Assembly: GCF_016862315.1 (NCBI RefSeq) | Contig: NZ_BOMS01000017.1 | Location: forward strand, 1 to 64,000 | Source: Actinoplanes palleronii | GTDB lineage: Bacteria > Actinomycetota > Actinomycetes > Mycobacteriales > Micromonosporaceae | DNA: 64,000 bases | Reading direction: 5' to 3' | Part shown: piece after piece, positions 36,581 through 46,360 of the stretch | Layout of the letters: every line of letters starts with the position of its first letter | Numbering within the stretch: the first letter of the stretch is position 1 | Program-made: the position numbers and the translations under genes | Notes under the pieces: model-generated | Seen by the model: the letters and a program-made list of their open reading frames with translations, nothing else | What the model was told of the DNA's origin: nothing | Database searches by the model: none

Positions 36581-38446
36581 CTACCTTTCGGGCGATCCGG
36601 CGTCCCGCAGGAAGGCCAGCTCCTCGTCGAGCGACACGGCCGGCACCGAGGACAGTCCTGGCAGCTCCGCGCCGACCAGCAGCACCGGCCCGTGCCCGGA
36701 CGACTCCGCCACCGCCTCGCCCAGCCGATGGTTGCGGTACACGTGCGCCGAGTCCGCCGGGTCGCCGAGATACCGCTCGGCCGTCGCCCGGGGCAGGTCG
36801 GCCCAGTCCAGCACCGGTTCCCGGGCCACCGCACACCGGAAGATCTCCGGCCGGCGCAGCACCGCGAGCGCGGCCAGCCAGCCGCCCAGCCGCCGCCCGC
36901 GCACCACGACCCGGGTCAGGTCCAGGTCGGGGTGTTTGCCGGTGAGCGCCCGCAGCGCGTCCACCAGGTCGGTCAGGGTGAGGTCGGCGAGCCGCCGGTG
37001 CACCGCCTTCTCGAAGCTCGGCGCGACGCCGGGCGTGCCCCGGGAATCCACGCTGACCACGGCGAACCCGGCGTCGGCCCACCACTGCCGCTCCTGCCAG
37101 GCGGCCGGGTCAGCCCGCACCTGCTGATGCCCCGGCCCGTCGCCGAGCGCGACCAGGACCGGCAGGCCGCCGCCGACGAACCCGGACGGATAGAGCACGG
37201 CGGCCGGCAGCCGCCGGTCGGTGACCCGTTCCAGCACCGGCGCCGGCGCGTACGGCAGCGCCGCCGCCACCGACCGCAGCGTCCCGGCCGGCCGGTCCCC
37301 GCGCCACACCCGCACCCCGGCGACCAGCACGTCCCCGCCGGTGGCGAGCTCGTCGGCGGCCCCGGCCAGCCGGGTCACCTCGGGCCCGCCCCCGCCCAGC
37401 GAGGTACGCACCCGGAAGATCTCGCGCAGTGCCGGATCACCGAGGCTGCCCTCGACGATCAGGTCGGGTGCCCCGGCCGCGCCGCCCGGGCGGGGCAGCG
37501 TGCCGGCCACCCGGCGTACGTAGAGGCCGGGCGGGGTGAGCAGGCTGCCGTCGGCGAACAGGCACCGCGCGTCGAACCCGTCGTGTGCCAGCTCCCCGCC
37601 GACCAGCACCCGCCCGTCCGGCAGGTGCCGCGGCGTCCCCGGGATCGGCTCCACCCAGCGGGCGTCGGCGAGCTCCGCGTGCACCTGGCTCTCCCCGGTG
37701 CGCGGGTCGACCGAGAGCACCAGGCCGTGCTGCTGCATCCGGCGCAGCACGGTGATCAGTGGCCCGCCGCCGTCCCAGCGCACCTGCGCCAGGTGCGGAT
37801 ACGTCTCCCGGTCCCAGTGCACGTCCACCCAGCCGTCGGTCAGGTCGAGCAGGTGCAGGCTGGTCGCCGCGGCGCTCCGGACGGCCAGCACCTGGCCGCC
37901 GTCCGGGGCCCACCACCAGCCCCGGGTCCGGCCGAAGTCGCCCGCGGTGGCGCCGGGCACACCCCAGGCGATGCTGCCGCCGCGCTCGCGCCAGGCGTAT
38001 CCGGGCTCGCCGGCCAGCAGCCGGTCGCCGTCCGGGCCGCTGACCCGCAGGGTCGCCGACCCGCCGGCGTCGGTGACGTATCCGATCCGGACACCCAGCG
38101 GGTCGGGCCGCGGGTCGGACACCGGCCCGGCGGTCGCGATCGCGGTGACCACTCCGGTGGTCAGGTCGGCGCGGAACAGCTCGCCGCCGCGGGTGAAGGC
38201 CGCGGTCCGGGCGTCCCGGTCCATCGCGTACGCCTCGATCGGCCCCGGCGCGACGAGCCGTTCGCCGCCGCCGGCCAGGTCGAGCAGCCAGAGGCCGGCC
38301 TCCGGGTCGGCCGGGCCGGACGAGCGCAGGAAGGTCACCCGCGCTCCGTCGGCGCCGACCTTGACGGCGTGCGGGGCGCCGTGGCGGAAGCCGCCGGTGC
38401 GCCCGGCGAGTCCGGGGTAGTCCACGACCTCAGCATCGCTGATCAA
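36581..38446 (-). CDS. S9 (DPP IV-like) peptidase homologue lacking the catalytic triad
   Basis: A 621-aa protein with the N-terminal beta-propeller and C-terminal alpha/beta hydrolase layout of prolyl oligopeptidase family S9. The nucleophile elbow, G-W-S-[FY]-G-G in active members, reads GRRLGG, with Arg in place of Ser. The next region, normally with L-x-D-D-N carrying the aspartate, reads [13 protein letters not shown], and the protein ends before the histidine segment. The start is uncertain: TTG 38446 has GAGGG 6 nt upstream; a GTG lies a few codons later. It is divergent from mshB. It is probably a pseudoenzyme or a decayed gene. Confidence 0.75.
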   Translation of the reverse strand: MISDAEVVDYPGLAGRTGGFRHGAPHAVKVGADGARVTFLRSSGPADPEAGLWLLDLAGGGERLVAPGPIEAYAMDRDARTAAFTRGGELFRADLTTGVVTAIATAGPVSDPRPDPLGVRIGYVTDAGGSATLRVSGPDGDRLLAGEPGYAWRERGGSIAWGVPGATAGDFGRTRGWWWAPDGGQVLAVRSAAATSLHLLDLTDGWVDVHWDRETYPHLAQVRWDGGGPLITVLRRMQQHGLVLSVDPRTGESQVHAELADARWVEPIPGTPRHLPDGRVLVGGELAHDGFDARCLFADGSLLTPPGLYVRRVAGTLPRPGGAAGAPDLIVEGSLGDPALREIFRVRTSLGGGGPEVTRLAGAADELATGGDVLVAGVRVWRGDRPAGTLRSVAAALPYAPAPVLERVTDRRLPAAVLYPSGFVGGGLPVLVALGDGPGHQQVRADPAAWQERQWWADAGFAVVSVDSRGTPGVAPSFEKAVHRRLADLTLTDLVDALRALTGKHPDLDLTRVVVRGRRLGGWLAALAVLRRPEIFRCAVAREPVLDWADLPRATAERYLGDPADSAHVYRNHRLGEAVAESSGHGPVLLVGAELPGLSSVPAVSLDEELAFLRDAGSPER

Positions 38447-38518
38447 GGTGTGCCCTCGCGGGGTAAACCGTGGGCTCGTCGGGCGAACCGGTCGGTGGTC
38501 GCGCGTACAGTATCGGCC

Positions 38519-39415
38519 GTGACGCTCGACCGGACCGCTTCCGATTCGCTGCCCGCCCGCCGCCTGCTGCTGGTGCACGCCCACCCCGACGACGAGGTCA
38601 TCGGGACCGGCGCGACCATGGCGCACTACGTCTCGACCGGCGCCCACGTGACGCTGGTGACCTGCACCCTCGGCGAGGAGGGTGAGATCCACGTCCCGGC
38701 GCTGTCGCAGCTCGCCGCGGCCGAGGCCGACCAGCTCGGGGGGTACCGCCTCGTCGAGTGGGAGCGCGCCTGTGCCGCGCTGGGCGTCACCGATCACCGC
38801 ATGCTCGGCGGCCCGGGGCGCTACCGCGACTCCGGCATGATGGGCCTGCCCACCAACCAGCACCCGCGCGCCTTCTGGGGCGCCGACCTGGACGAGGCCG
38901 CCGCGCACCTGGTCGAGATCATGCGCGAGCTGCGCCCGCAGGTGATGATCACCTATGACGCGAACGGCTTCTACGGTCACCCGGACCACATCCAGGCGCA
39001 CCGGGTCGCGATGCGCGCCGCCGAGCTGGCCGGCCCGGACGCCCCGGAGAAGATCTACTGGACCGCGATGCCGCTGAGCGTGCTGCGCGACGGCATGGAG
39101 GCGTTCAAGGAGTCGGAGAACAACCCGTTCGCCGACGTGGAGAGCGTCGACGAGATGCCGTTCGGCACGCCGGACGACGAGATCGCGGCCCGCATGGACG
39201 GCACCGACCACCACGCGAAGAAGACCGCGGCGATGCGCGCGCACGCCAGCCAGATCCCGGACAACTCCTGGCTCTACGGCATGGCCGGCGACTTCGGCGG
39301 CGAGTTCATGGGCGTGGAGTACTACACGCTGGTCAAGGGCGAGCGCGGCCCGGGCGAGGGCCCGCACAAGTGGGAGACCGACCTGTTCGCCGGTCTGGAC
39401 CTGGACGGGTCATGA
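38519..39415 (+). CDS. mshB: Mycothiol biosynthesis GlcNAc-Ins deacetylase
   Basis: A 298-aa zinc deacetylase that removes acetate from N-acetylglucosaminyl-inositol to give GlcN-Ins in mycothiol synthesis. Zinc site: AHPDDE (21-26) and GHPDHIQAH. The [11 protein letters not shown] and NGFYGHPDH segments are typical of MshB. It starts with GTG 38519 just after a TACAGT box (7-nt gap), so the mRNA may be leaderless. Mycothiol is the major thiol of actinomycetes, which supports the taxonomic reading. Confidence 0.93.
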   Translation: MTLDRTASDSLPARRLLLVHAHPDDEVIGTGATMAHYVSTGAHVTLVTCTLGEEGEIHVPALSQLAAAEADQLGGYRLVEWERACAALGVTDHRMLGGPGRYRDSGMMGLPTNQHPRAFWGADLDEAAAHLVEIMRELRPQVMITYDANGFYGHPDHIQAHRVAMRAAELAGPDAPEKIYWTAMPLSVLRDGMEAFKESENNPFADVESVDEMPFGTPDDEIAARMDGTDHHAKKTAAMRAHASQIPDNSWLYGMAGDFGGEFMGVEYYTLVKGERGPGEGPHKWETDLFAGLDLDGS

Positions 39416-39897
39416 CCGTGTCGGAGGCGCCCGGGCAGCAGGTCGAGGCCACCCCCGCCGCCGGCCGGCCGGTCTGGGACGTCGCGCTGCGCTCCGCCGG
39501 CGTGCTGATCAGCGTGGTCGCCACGGTGGTCACCACGCTGCTCGAGGTCGAGCTGAGCGTGCTGCGGGTGGGCGGCGTGACCGGGCTGTTCCACGGTGAC
39601 GCCGCGATCTGGACCGGCGGCGGCGCGCTGACCGGCCTGGCCGTCCCGCTCACCGTCGGCGCCAACCTGGGGCTGGCCTGGCTGGCGGTCACCACGATCG
39701 GGCGCAGCTGGGGGATCGGCGTGCCGTGGGCGCTCTGGACCCTGCTGATGCTGGGCGCGGCCGGCACCCGGACCGCCGAGGGCGACTATCTGCTCGGCGG
39801 CGACAACTGGGTGGCGCTGGTGATGATCCTGGCCGGCAGCCTGTCGTTCGCGTTCTACGCGTACAAAATGATCATGAAGCCGATCAAGCAGGGCTGA
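39412..39897 (+). CDS. Four-helix membrane protein coupled to mshB
   Basis: A 161-aa protein with a polar N-terminus and four hydrophobic helices (for example [20 protein letters not shown] and [19 protein letters not shown]), ending in a basic tail. The start overlaps the mshB stop (ATGA). A small membrane protein directly after mshB is common in actinomycetes. Its function is unknown. Confidence 0.75.
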   Translation: MTVSEAPGQQVEATPAAGRPVWDVALRSAGVLISVVATVVTTLLEVELSVLRVGGVTGLFHGDAAIWTGGGALTGLAVPLTVGANLGLAWLAVTTIGRSWGIGVPWALWTLLMLGAAGTRTAEGDYLLGGDNWVALVMILAGSLSFAFYAYKMIMKPIKQG

Positions 39898-40028
39898 TTT
39901 CTCAGACGACTCTCAGCCCGCCTCTAGGAACTCCCGCGCACCATCCGCGAAGATGACCGGGAGATCGAGCGCCGCGGGTTCGTCCGGCGCTACGATCCCG
40001 GCCACGATTCGTTCCCCGGGAGGACTTG

Positions 40029-40496
40029 ATGACGCAGCAGCGCTGGTTCCGGATCACGGTGCTGGCGGTCGCCCTGTTCGTGATCAACGCGGTGACCAGA
40101 CTGGTCGTCCGCATCGGATTCGACAGTACGGACACCGCTCAGAGCCGTGGTTCCATCGTCATGTTCGGTCTGGTCGCGGTCCTGCTGGGCACCCTGACCT
40201 TCGTCTGGTCGCAGAGCCGGCGGTCCGCCGACTGGCTGCCCGACGTCGGCGGCGGCGCGCTCGGCGGGATGCTGCTGACCGTCCTGCTGGGACCGTTCAT
40301 CAGCGGCAGCGAGCCGTTCGCGAACGGCGGCGGCGACTTCTTCGCGCAGATCTGGCTCTACGCCGCGTGCGCCGTCGCCGGCTCGGCGATCGGGTACGGG
40401 ATCGCGGTCATGCTGGGCCGCGACTTCCGCTCCCGTTCGCTGCAGGCCTACAGCCGGGCCCGGACCGCGCGGCCCCGCCGGGTCGTCCGCCGCTAG
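40029..40496 (+). CDS. Membrane protein of unknown function
   Basis: A 155-aa protein with four predicted helices (RITVLAVALFVINAVTRLVV, IVMFGLVAVLLGTLTFVW, GGALGGMLLTVLLGPFI, LYAACAVAGSAIGYGIAVML) and an Arg-rich C-terminus. GGGAGG stands about 5-10 nt before ATG 40029. It converges with the GNAT gene (4-bp overlap). No family was recognised. Confidence 0.7.
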   Translation: MTQQRWFRITVLAVALFVINAVTRLVVRIGFDSTDTAQSRGSIVMFGLVAVLLGTLTFVWSQSRRSADWLPDVGGGALGGMLLTVLLGPFISGSEPFANGGGDFFAQIWLYAACAVAGSAIGYGIAVMLGRDFRSRSLQAYSRARTARPRRVVRR

Positions 40497-41455
40497 CTGA
40501 TCGGGGCTTCCCGGGTCAGGTAGGTGTGGTGGGTGCTGAAGCCCATCCGGCCGTAGAGCGCGACCGCCGCCGTGTTCCGCTCCTCCACCTGGAGGTAGGC
40601 GCGCGACGACCCGTGCTGTGCGGCCCACTGCGCCAGCCCGCGGACCACGTGCCGGCCCAGGCCGCGCCGGCGCGCGGCCGGTGCGGTCTGCAGCAGCGAC
40701 ACGCCCAGCCAGCGGTCCGGTCCGGTGATCGCGCCGCGGGCGACCGCGAGCAGGTCACCGTCCGCGTCCCGGACGTGCGCGAAGACCTTTTCCGGTACGC
40801 CGTTGAGGATCCGGATCGCGGAGGCCGGCAGGGTGCCCTTGTGCTCGGCGACCATCGCGTACCAGTCGTCGCCGGGGGAGTCGGCCAGGTCGACGGGTGG
40901 CAGGTCGGTGCGGGCCGGCGCGGCCAGGATCGGGGCCAGCGGGCTGGTCTGCACCAGGGTGAGCGGCCGGGCCGACCACCCGCGCGCGTCGAGTGTGGCG
41001 TTGACCGGCGCGGCCAGCGGCATCGGCGCGTTGATCAGCGGGCGCTGGCCGTGGTCGTGGTACCAGCGTTCGACAGCGTCGATCGCGGCGTCGAGGGGCC
41101 GGTCCGGGTCGCCGACCGCGAGCGCCGAGTTCGCCCGGCCGGTCCAGTTGTCCGCGGCGCGCAGCAGCCAGTTGCCCAGCTTGGCGCGGACCGGCGCGGG
41201 CCAGGCCGCGTCGGCGGCGAGCTCGAGGGCGATCACCGAGGCGGCGTGCGGGCGGCTGGCCGGCGGGACCCGCTTGGCCCGGTGCACCTCGCGCAGCGGC
41301 ACCCGCAGGGTTCCCTTGTCGGTCGCTATGGTGAGATCGGTCTCCGTGAGGTCGACGAGCTCGCCCAGCGCATCCGTGAAGAGCGGTCGATCATTGGATA
41401 CGCCTACAATTCGCCGTACCACCACACGGTGTCCCACATCCTGCTGTCGGAGCAC
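40493..41455 (-). CDS. GNAT acetyltransferase with N-terminal SH3-like domain
   Basis: A 320-aa protein. The first 70 residues form a small beta-barrel (HRVVVRRIVGVSNDRPLFTD, TDLTIATDKGTLRVPLREV) like those in other actinobacterial GNATs. A degenerate GNAT-like middle follows, and the C-terminal GNAT has motif A in LLQTAPAARRRGLGRHVVRG and QVEERNTAAVALYGRMGF. It starts with GTG 41455; GGGAGG lies 6 nt upstream. It is divergent from fdxA, an arrangement common in the order. The substrate is unknown. Confidence 0.85.
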   Translation of the reverse strand: MLRQQDVGHRVVVRRIVGVSNDRPLFTDALGELVDLTETDLTIATDKGTLRVPLREVHRAKRVPPASRPHAASVIALELAADAAWPAPVRAKLGNWLLRAADNWTGRANSALAVGDPDRPLDAAIDAVERWYHDHGQRPLINAPMPLAAPVNATLDARGWSARPLTLVQTSPLAPILAAPARTDLPPVDLADSPGDDWYAMVAEHKGTLPASAIRILNGVPEKVFAHVRDADGDLLAVARGAITGPDRWLGVSLLQTAPAARRRGLGRHVVRGLAQWAAQHGSSRAYLQVEERNTAAVALYGRMGFSTHHTYLTREAPIS

Positions 41456-41537
41456 GCATTACCTCCCTCGGCGGGAATACTAGGCTCTGCATTTGTCGTC
41501 GGCGGTCCCCGCGGCGTGGCTTTGAAGGGAAAGACCC

Positions 41538-41864
41538 GTGACCTACATCATCGCTGAGCCCTGCCTCGATGTTCTCGACAAGGCGTGCATCGAAGAGTGC
41601 CCGGTCGACTGCATTTACGAGGGCAACCGGATGCTCTACATCCACCCCGATGAGTGCGTCGACTGCGGGGCCTGTGAGCCGGTCTGCCCGGTCGAGGCGA
41701 TCTTCTACGAGGACGACGTCCCGGAGCAGTGGAAGGACTACACGAACGCGAACTACGAGTTCTTCGAGGACCTCGGCTCGCCCGGTGGCGCCTCCAAGGT
41801 CGGCAAGATCGACAAGGACACGCCGTTCATCCTGGCCCAGCCGCCGCGCGGGGACGCACACTGA
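41538..41864 (+). CDS. fdxA: 7Fe ferredoxin
   Basis: A 108-aa soluble electron carrier with a [3Fe-4S] and a [4Fe-4S] cluster. The first set includes the early Cys in AEPCLD and [10 protein letters not shown]; the second is [14 protein letters not shown]. Length and the acidic tail with [12 protein letters not shown] match FdxA/FdxC of actinomycetes. GTG 41538 start with GGGAAAG upstream. It is followed directly by dapC, a conserved neighbourhood. Confidence 0.92.
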   Translation: MTYIIAEPCLDVLDKACIEECPVDCIYEGNRMLYIHPDECVDCGACEPVCPVEAIFYEDDVPEQWKDYTNANYEFFEDLGSPGGASKVGKIDKDTPFILAQPPRGDAH

Positions 41865-42958
41865 GCGCTCTGTCGTCGGCCCTGCCGGATTTCCCCTGGG
41901 ACCTGCTGGAGCCGGCCAAGACTCTCGCCGCGTCCCACCCGGACGGCATCGTCGACCTCTCGGTCGGCACGCCGGTCGACTCGGTCCCCGCGGTCATCCG
42001 GCAGGCCCTCGTCGAGGCGGTCGACTCGCCGGGCTATCCGCTGACCGCGGGCACGCCGCAGTTGCGTGCCGCCATCGCGGGCTGGCTGGCCCGGTCCTGT
42101 CACGCCTCCGGTGAGCTGGGCGTGCTGCCCACCATCGGTTCCAAGGAGATGGTCGCCTGGCTGCCGACGCTGCTCGGCGTCGGCCCCGGCGACGCGGTGG
42201 TGATCCCGCAGGTCTGCTACCCGACGTACGAGGTCGGTGTCCGCCTGGCCGGCGCCGAGGTGATCCGTTCCGACGCGCTCACCGCGGCCGGCCCGGCCCG
42301 GGTCAAGCTGGTCTGGATCAACTCGCCGTCCAACCCGACCGGCCGGGTGCTGCCCGCCGAGCACCTGCGCAAGGTGGTCGCCTGGGCCCGCGAGCGCGGC
42401 GCCGTGGTGGCCAGCGACGAGTGCTACCTGTCGCTGGGCTGGGAGTCCGAGCCGGTGTCGGTGCTCTCCGACGAGGTGACCGGCGGCGACTACACCGGCG
42501 TGCTGGCCGTCCACTCGCTCTCCAAGCGGTCCAATCTGGCCGGTTACCGGGCCGGTTTCGTCGGTGGCGATCCGGCCCTGATCGCCGAGCTGCTCGCGGT
42601 ACGCAAGCACGCCGGCATGATCCCGCCGGCCCCGGTGCAGGCGGCCATGGTCGCCGCGCTGGCCGATGAGGAGCACGTGGTCGTGCAGCGCGCGCGGTAT
42701 GCGGCTCGCCGCGAGACCCTGCGTGCCGCCCTGACCGAGGCCGGTTTCGCGATCAGCCACTCGGAGGCCGGGCTGTACCTCTGGGCCACCCGGGGTGAGG
42801 ACTGCTGGCAGACCGTCGACCGGCTGGCCAAACGCGGGATCCTGGCCGCGCCGGGTGCGTTCTACGGCCCGGCCGCCGGGCAGCACGTCCGGATCGCGCT
42901 GACCGCGACCGACGAGCGGGTGGCCGCGGCCGCGGACCGTCTCACCGAACCGTTCTGA
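41861..42958 (+). CDS. dapC: Succinyldiaminopimelate transaminase
   Basis: A 365-aa fold-type I aminotransferase that makes N-succinyl-LL-diaminopimelate in the lysine/peptidoglycan pathway. PLP lysine in [29 protein letters not shown] and [11 protein letters not shown] are conserved; the N-terminus [20 protein letters not shown] with DLSVGTPVD is the DapC signature. There is no ATG, GTG or TTG in frame near the conserved start. CTG 41861 overlaps the fdxA stop as CTGA and has GGGGAC 6 nt upstream, so a rare CTG start is likely. Confidence 0.88.
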   Translation: MSALSSALPDFPWDLLEPAKTLAASHPDGIVDLSVGTPVDSVPAVIRQALVEAVDSPGYPLTAGTPQLRAAIAGWLARSCHASGELGVLPTIGSKEMVAWLPTLLGVGPGDAVVIPQVCYPTYEVGVRLAGAEVIRSDALTAAGPARVKLVWINSPSNPTGRVLPAEHLRKVVAWARERGAVVASDECYLSLGWESEPVSVLSDEVTGGDYTGVLAVHSLSKRSNLAGYRAGFVGGDPALIAELLAVRKHAGMIPPAPVQAAMVAALADEEHVVVQRARYAARRETLRAALTEAGFAISHSEAGLYLWATRGEDCWQTVDRLAKRGILAAPGAFYGPAAGQHVRIALTATDERVAAAADRLTEPF

Positions 42959-43001
42959 CCCGCCGTTTCTGATCCGCCGTCGTGGGAGAACAGGAGTGCT
43001 C

Positions 43002-43658
43002 GTGGACCAGCCGGTCGTCGTCGTCCGTGGTGAGGCCGTTCACGAGGTGCCGCCGGACGAGGCCACCTTCCAGGTGACGGTGTCCGCGGCGGACCGTGAC
43101 CGGCCGCTGGTGGTCCGCCGGTTGACCGAGCGCTCGGCCGGCATCGACACGCTGCTGGACTCCTACGACCAGGCCGGTCTGCGCCGGGAGACCTCCGGGA
43201 TGAACGTCTATCCCGAGTTCCGGCGCGGCGAGAAGGTGACCCGGTACCACGGCCAGATCAGCATGACGGTGACGGTGACCGATTTTGCCATCCTCGGTGA
43301 GCTGATGACCCGGCTCGCCGGTGACGGCCTGGTGTCGCTGTCCGGCCCGTGGTGGCGGTTGCGGCCGGGCAGCCCGGCCGGTGCCGCGGTGCGCCGCGCG
43401 GCGATCGGCGACGCGCTGAGCCGGGCCCGTGACTACGCCGCCGCGGTCGGCGCCCGGCTGGACCGGCTCGTCGAGATCTCCGACACCGACGGTGGCGGCG
43501 GCGCGATCTATGCTGCCCGGTCCATGCAGGTCACGAACCTCTCCGGCGCCGCGGCGGACGGCGCCGAGCCGGCTCTGGACGTGACCCCGCAGATGCAGAC
43601 CGTGTCGGCACAGGTCCTGCTCCGGGCACTGATCACGAACCCGGAGAGCCTGGGCTGA
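43002..43658 (+). CDS. SIMPL-domain (DUF541) protein
   Basis: A 218-aa protein of the SIMPL family. Features: VVVRGEAVHEVPPDEATFQVTV at the start, RRETSGMNVYPEF and ISMTVTVTDFAILGEL in the middle, and a second repeat half. Unlike most members it has no signal peptide and looks cytosolic. GTG 43002 has AGGAG 5 nt upstream; an in-frame GTG at 42996 is also possible. The role is unknown; relatives bind signalling partners or act in stress tolerance. Confidence 0.78.
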   Translation: MDQPVVVVRGEAVHEVPPDEATFQVTVSAADRDRPLVVRRLTERSAGIDTLLDSYDQAGLRRETSGMNVYPEFRRGEKVTRYHGQISMTVTVTDFAILGELMTRLAGDGLVSLSGPWWRLRPGSPAGAAVRRAAIGDALSRARDYAAAVGARLDRLVEISDTDGGGGAIYAARSMQVTNLSGAAADGAEPALDVTPQMQTVSAQVLLRALITNPESLG

Positions 43659-43732
43659 TCTGAGCGTTCCGGACCCCGGGCCGCTGATCTGAGCGTTCCG
43701 GGCCCCGGCCCGGGCTGATCTAGCCGTTCCGG
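43654..43732. repeat. About 30-bp tandem repeat, three units
   Basis: GCTGATCTGAGCGTTCCGG recurs at 43654, 43683 and (with two changes) 43714, spaced 29 and 31 bp, each followed by a GC palindrome such as CCCCGGG. The first copy contains the SIMPL stop codon. The shared GCTGATC...GTTCC phase resembles the 31-bp array at 57366. Confidence 0.65.
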
Positions 43733-43767
43733 TCCGCGCGGCGGCCAGGTCCACCAGACTCGACCGC

Positions 43768-45015
43768 ATGCGCACGGGCCTCGGGCACCTGCTCCTGCGG
43801 GTGGCGAACGTGAATCCGCGCAGCGTGGCGACGCACTCGGATCGCGTGTTGTACCGCTCGATCGGCGTCTTCATCCTGCTCTACTTCGGCTACGCCACGA
43901 TCGGTGGCGCCGCCTTCATCGACGCCAGCAGCGGCTACCGGCATCCCTGGTACCAGTGGCTGTTCGGCCCGCTGGTCGCGATCGGCGTGGTGGCCTACGA
44001 CCGGGCCGTGGTCGGCCGGGTCCAGATCAACTACGACCGGCTCGACTCGACCGATCCGGATCAGCTGCTGCGCCCGCCGACGCTGGGCCTCTATCTGGGC
44101 CGGATCGGACTGGCGCTGCTCTTCGCGCTGGTGGTCACGGAGCCGCTGATGCTGGCCCGGTACCGCGGTGAGCTCGACGCCCGGCTCGCCGTCACGCACA
44201 GCTCCGACCTCAGCCGGCTGGACGCGAGCGGGGCGGTGGCCGGCTATCAGGCCCGGCTCGCCGAGCTGCGGCGGCAGACGACCGGCGACGACGCGGCGGT
44301 GCGTGCGCTGAGTGACCGGGCGGCCGGAAAACGCCGCGATGCTCGCACGCTGTATCGGCAGGCGCTTGCCGACTCGGCCGGGTCCGGCGTCACGCACAGT
44401 CCCGGTTGCCCGCGTGGTGGTTACTGCTTCGACCTGGTGCGCCGCTCCCGGTCCCTGGACGTGCAGGCCACCGCGCTCGACCGGCAGGCCGCCGAACTGC
44501 AGCGCGACCAGCGGCCGGAGCGGGTCGCCCGGGCCGCCGAGCAGTCCCGGCTGTCGGCTCTGGCGACGACCGAGCGGGCCGGCAACGCCGCCGCGGTGCG
44601 CGGGGACTCCGGTTTCGGCGCGCGGACCGCCGCGATGTGGCACCTGGTCACCGCGGACTTCTGGGGCGTCGGCATCCACTATCTGGGCATCGCGTTGCTG
44701 CTGATGGCCCTGGACTGCGCCGCGATCGGCCTCAAGTTCGTCTCCCGGGGCAACGCCTACGAGCGCAACGAGGCCCGGTCGGCGCGACTGCGCGAGCACG
44801 AGGCCGCGTTGATCCACGAGCGCGAGGTCCACGACGCCCGCACGTATGGCGACGTGACCGCGAAGGTCGTCGCCGACGGTATCGAAGCAGCCAGTAAGGA
44901 TGTTCAGCTGGCGTTTGCCGCTACGGAGCGTGCTCGCGCGGTGTTACACACCGCAGTGGTCGCGGATCCGTCGGAGATCGAGCGCCGCTACTGGAACGAC
45001 CGCATCGACGCCTGA
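43768..45015 (+). CDS. DUF4407-family membrane protein
   Basis: A 415-aa protein. Three N-terminal membrane helices (VLYRSIGVFILLYFGYATI, YQWLFGPLVAIGVVAYDR, IGLALLFALVVTEPL), a long coiled-coil with two cysteines, a fourth helix (YLGIALLLMALDCAAIGLKF), then another coiled-coil. This layout is DUF4407, a family of unknown function found in membranes of actinomycetes and Bacteroidetes. DRAVVGRVQINYDR after helix 2 is a typical stretch. It stands alone. Confidence 0.75.
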   Translation: MRTGLGHLLLRVANVNPRSVATHSDRVLYRSIGVFILLYFGYATIGGAAFIDASSGYRHPWYQWLFGPLVAIGVVAYDRAVVGRVQINYDRLDSTDPDQLLRPPTLGLYLGRIGLALLFALVVTEPLMLARYRGELDARLAVTHSSDLSRLDASGAVAGYQARLAELRRQTTGDDAAVRALSDRAAGKRRDARTLYRQALADSAGSGVTHSPGCPRGGYCFDLVRRSRSLDVQATALDRQAAELQRDQRPERVARAAEQSRLSALATTERAGNAAAVRGDSGFGARTAAMWHLVTADFWGVGIHYLGIALLLMALDCAAIGLKFVSRGNAYERNEARSARLREHEAALIHEREVHDARTYGDVTAKVVADGIEAASKDVQLAFAATERARAVLHTAVVADPSEIERRYWNDRIDA

Positions 45016-45218
45016 GCGCTTTCCCAAAATCAAGATCAAATTCCAGATGTCGTGCGTCCGCCGGGGTTCAGATCGTCGCTCCCGCCGGGACCCCTGCGGG
45101 CTCCGCAGGCCGCTGGCGCGTCCCGAACGCGAAGCCCTCCGGGGCGACGCCCGTGGGTGGTAGCGGTCAACCCCAACCCCATGCGGCGGGCCGGAAGTCG
45201 TGACGGCGGCGGGTGACT

Positions 45219-45271
45219 GGCTGGCTCTCAGGGGTGCCTCCGTGTGCCGGAGGCACCCCTGAGAGCCAGCC
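45219..45271. repeat. Stem-loop element, copy 3
   Basis: A perfect 24-bp stem (left arm begins GGCTGGCTCTCAGGGGTGCC) with loop TGTGC. The stem core is the same as copy 2 at 29043. It lies between the convergent DUF4407 and SDR genes and could terminate both. The rest of 45016-45322 shows no gene. Confidence 0.8.
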
Positions 45272-45322
45272 GGAGCCGGGACCGCGCCGCGGTCGTGCAC
45301 AGGGGGCGGGGTGTCGCTGAGC

Positions 45323-46324
45323 TCAGCGCCGGTTGAACGCCCACGCGGCACCCGCCGCGAGCAGGCCGCCGCCGACCGCGGCCAGGAAGCCGTGGTGCTG
45401 CGACGCCCACAGCTGGAGACTCCGGTCGGTGGCCCTGTCGTCGAACGCGCCGTGCGCACCGGCGTCCGGCTGACCCGCCCCGTCGGCCGGCTCCCACAGG
45501 TTGGCCGGCTGGCTCGCCGGCCGGGTCTCGTCGGTCTGCTGCCCCTTGAACCCGGTCAGGGCCAGGTACCGGTCCAGCACCCCGGGCGCCACCGCGTTCG
45601 CGGCCAGGGTCAGCGCGGTCGACCCGCCGACCCAGTACTCGCGGCGCTTCGGGTGGTCGGCGGCGTACTCGACGGCGCGGGCGGCCACCTCGGGCTGGTA
45701 GATCGGCGCCACCGGCTGGGCCTTCTTCGGCAGCTTGGACAGCACCCAGCCGAACTGCGGGGTGTTCACCGCCGGCATCTGCACCATCGTCACGTGCACG
45801 TTGCTTCTCTCGTGCAGCAGTTCGACCCGCAGCGACTCGGTGAAGCCCTGGATCGCGTGCTTGGCCCCGCAGTACGCGCTCTGCAGCGGGATCCCGCGAT
45901 AGGCCAGCGCCGACCCGACCTGCACGATCGTGCCGGAGTCCCGGGTGCGCATCCGGGACAGCGCGGCCTTGGTGCCGAAGACGTACCCCAGGTAGCTGAC
46001 CTCGGTGGTGCGGACGAACTCCGGCATCTCGATCTCGACGAACGGGGCGAAGACGCTGCTGAACGCGTTGTTGACCCAGAGCCCGATCGGGCCGAGCTCC
46101 TTCTCCACCCGTTCCGCCGCGGCGTCCACCGCCTCGTGGTCGGCCATGTCCACCTCGATCGGCAGCGCGGTGCCACCGGCCCGGCGTACGTCCTCAGCCG
46201 CCCCGGCCAGGCCGTCCTCGCCGCGAGCCAGCAGGGCCACCGTGTCGCCCCGGGCCGCCAGACGGCGGGCGACCGCCCGGCCGATGCCGCCACTCGCGCC
46301 GGTCACTACCGAAATCCTGGTCAT
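45323..46324 (-). CDS. SDR oxidoreductase with C-terminal membrane anchor
   Basis: A 333-aa short-chain dehydrogenase. TGASGGIG near the start, NNAF in place of NNAG, Ser in VGSALAYRGIP and YCGAK as catalytic Tyr/Lys pair. Arg in LARGEDGL suggests NADP. After residue about 260 come a linker rich in Asp/Ala and a C-terminal hydrophobic helix (FLAAVGGGLLAAGAAWAF), so it may be membrane-tethered. This SDR type is often annotated as 'SDR family, membrane-attached' in actinomycetes. The substrate is unknown. Confidence 0.85.
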   Translation of the reverse strand: MTRISVVTGASGGIGRAVARRLAARGDTVALLARGEDGLAGAAEDVRRAGGTALPIEVDMADHEAVDAAAERVEKELGPIGLWVNNAFSSVFAPFVEIEMPEFVRTTEVSYLGYVFGTKAALSRMRTRDSGTIVQVGSALAYRGIPLQSAYCGAKHAIQGFTESLRVELLHERSNVHVTMVQMPAVNTPQFGWVLSKLPKKAQPVAPIYQPEVAARAVEYAADHPKRREYWVGGSTALTLAANAVAPGVLDRYLALTGFKGQQTDETRPASQPANLWEPADGAGQPDAGAHGAFDDRATDRSLQLWASQHHGFLAAVGGGLLAAGAAWAFNRR

Positions 46325-46360
46325 GACCGGAGTTTGACCCGGATCCGGGCGGCGGAAACC

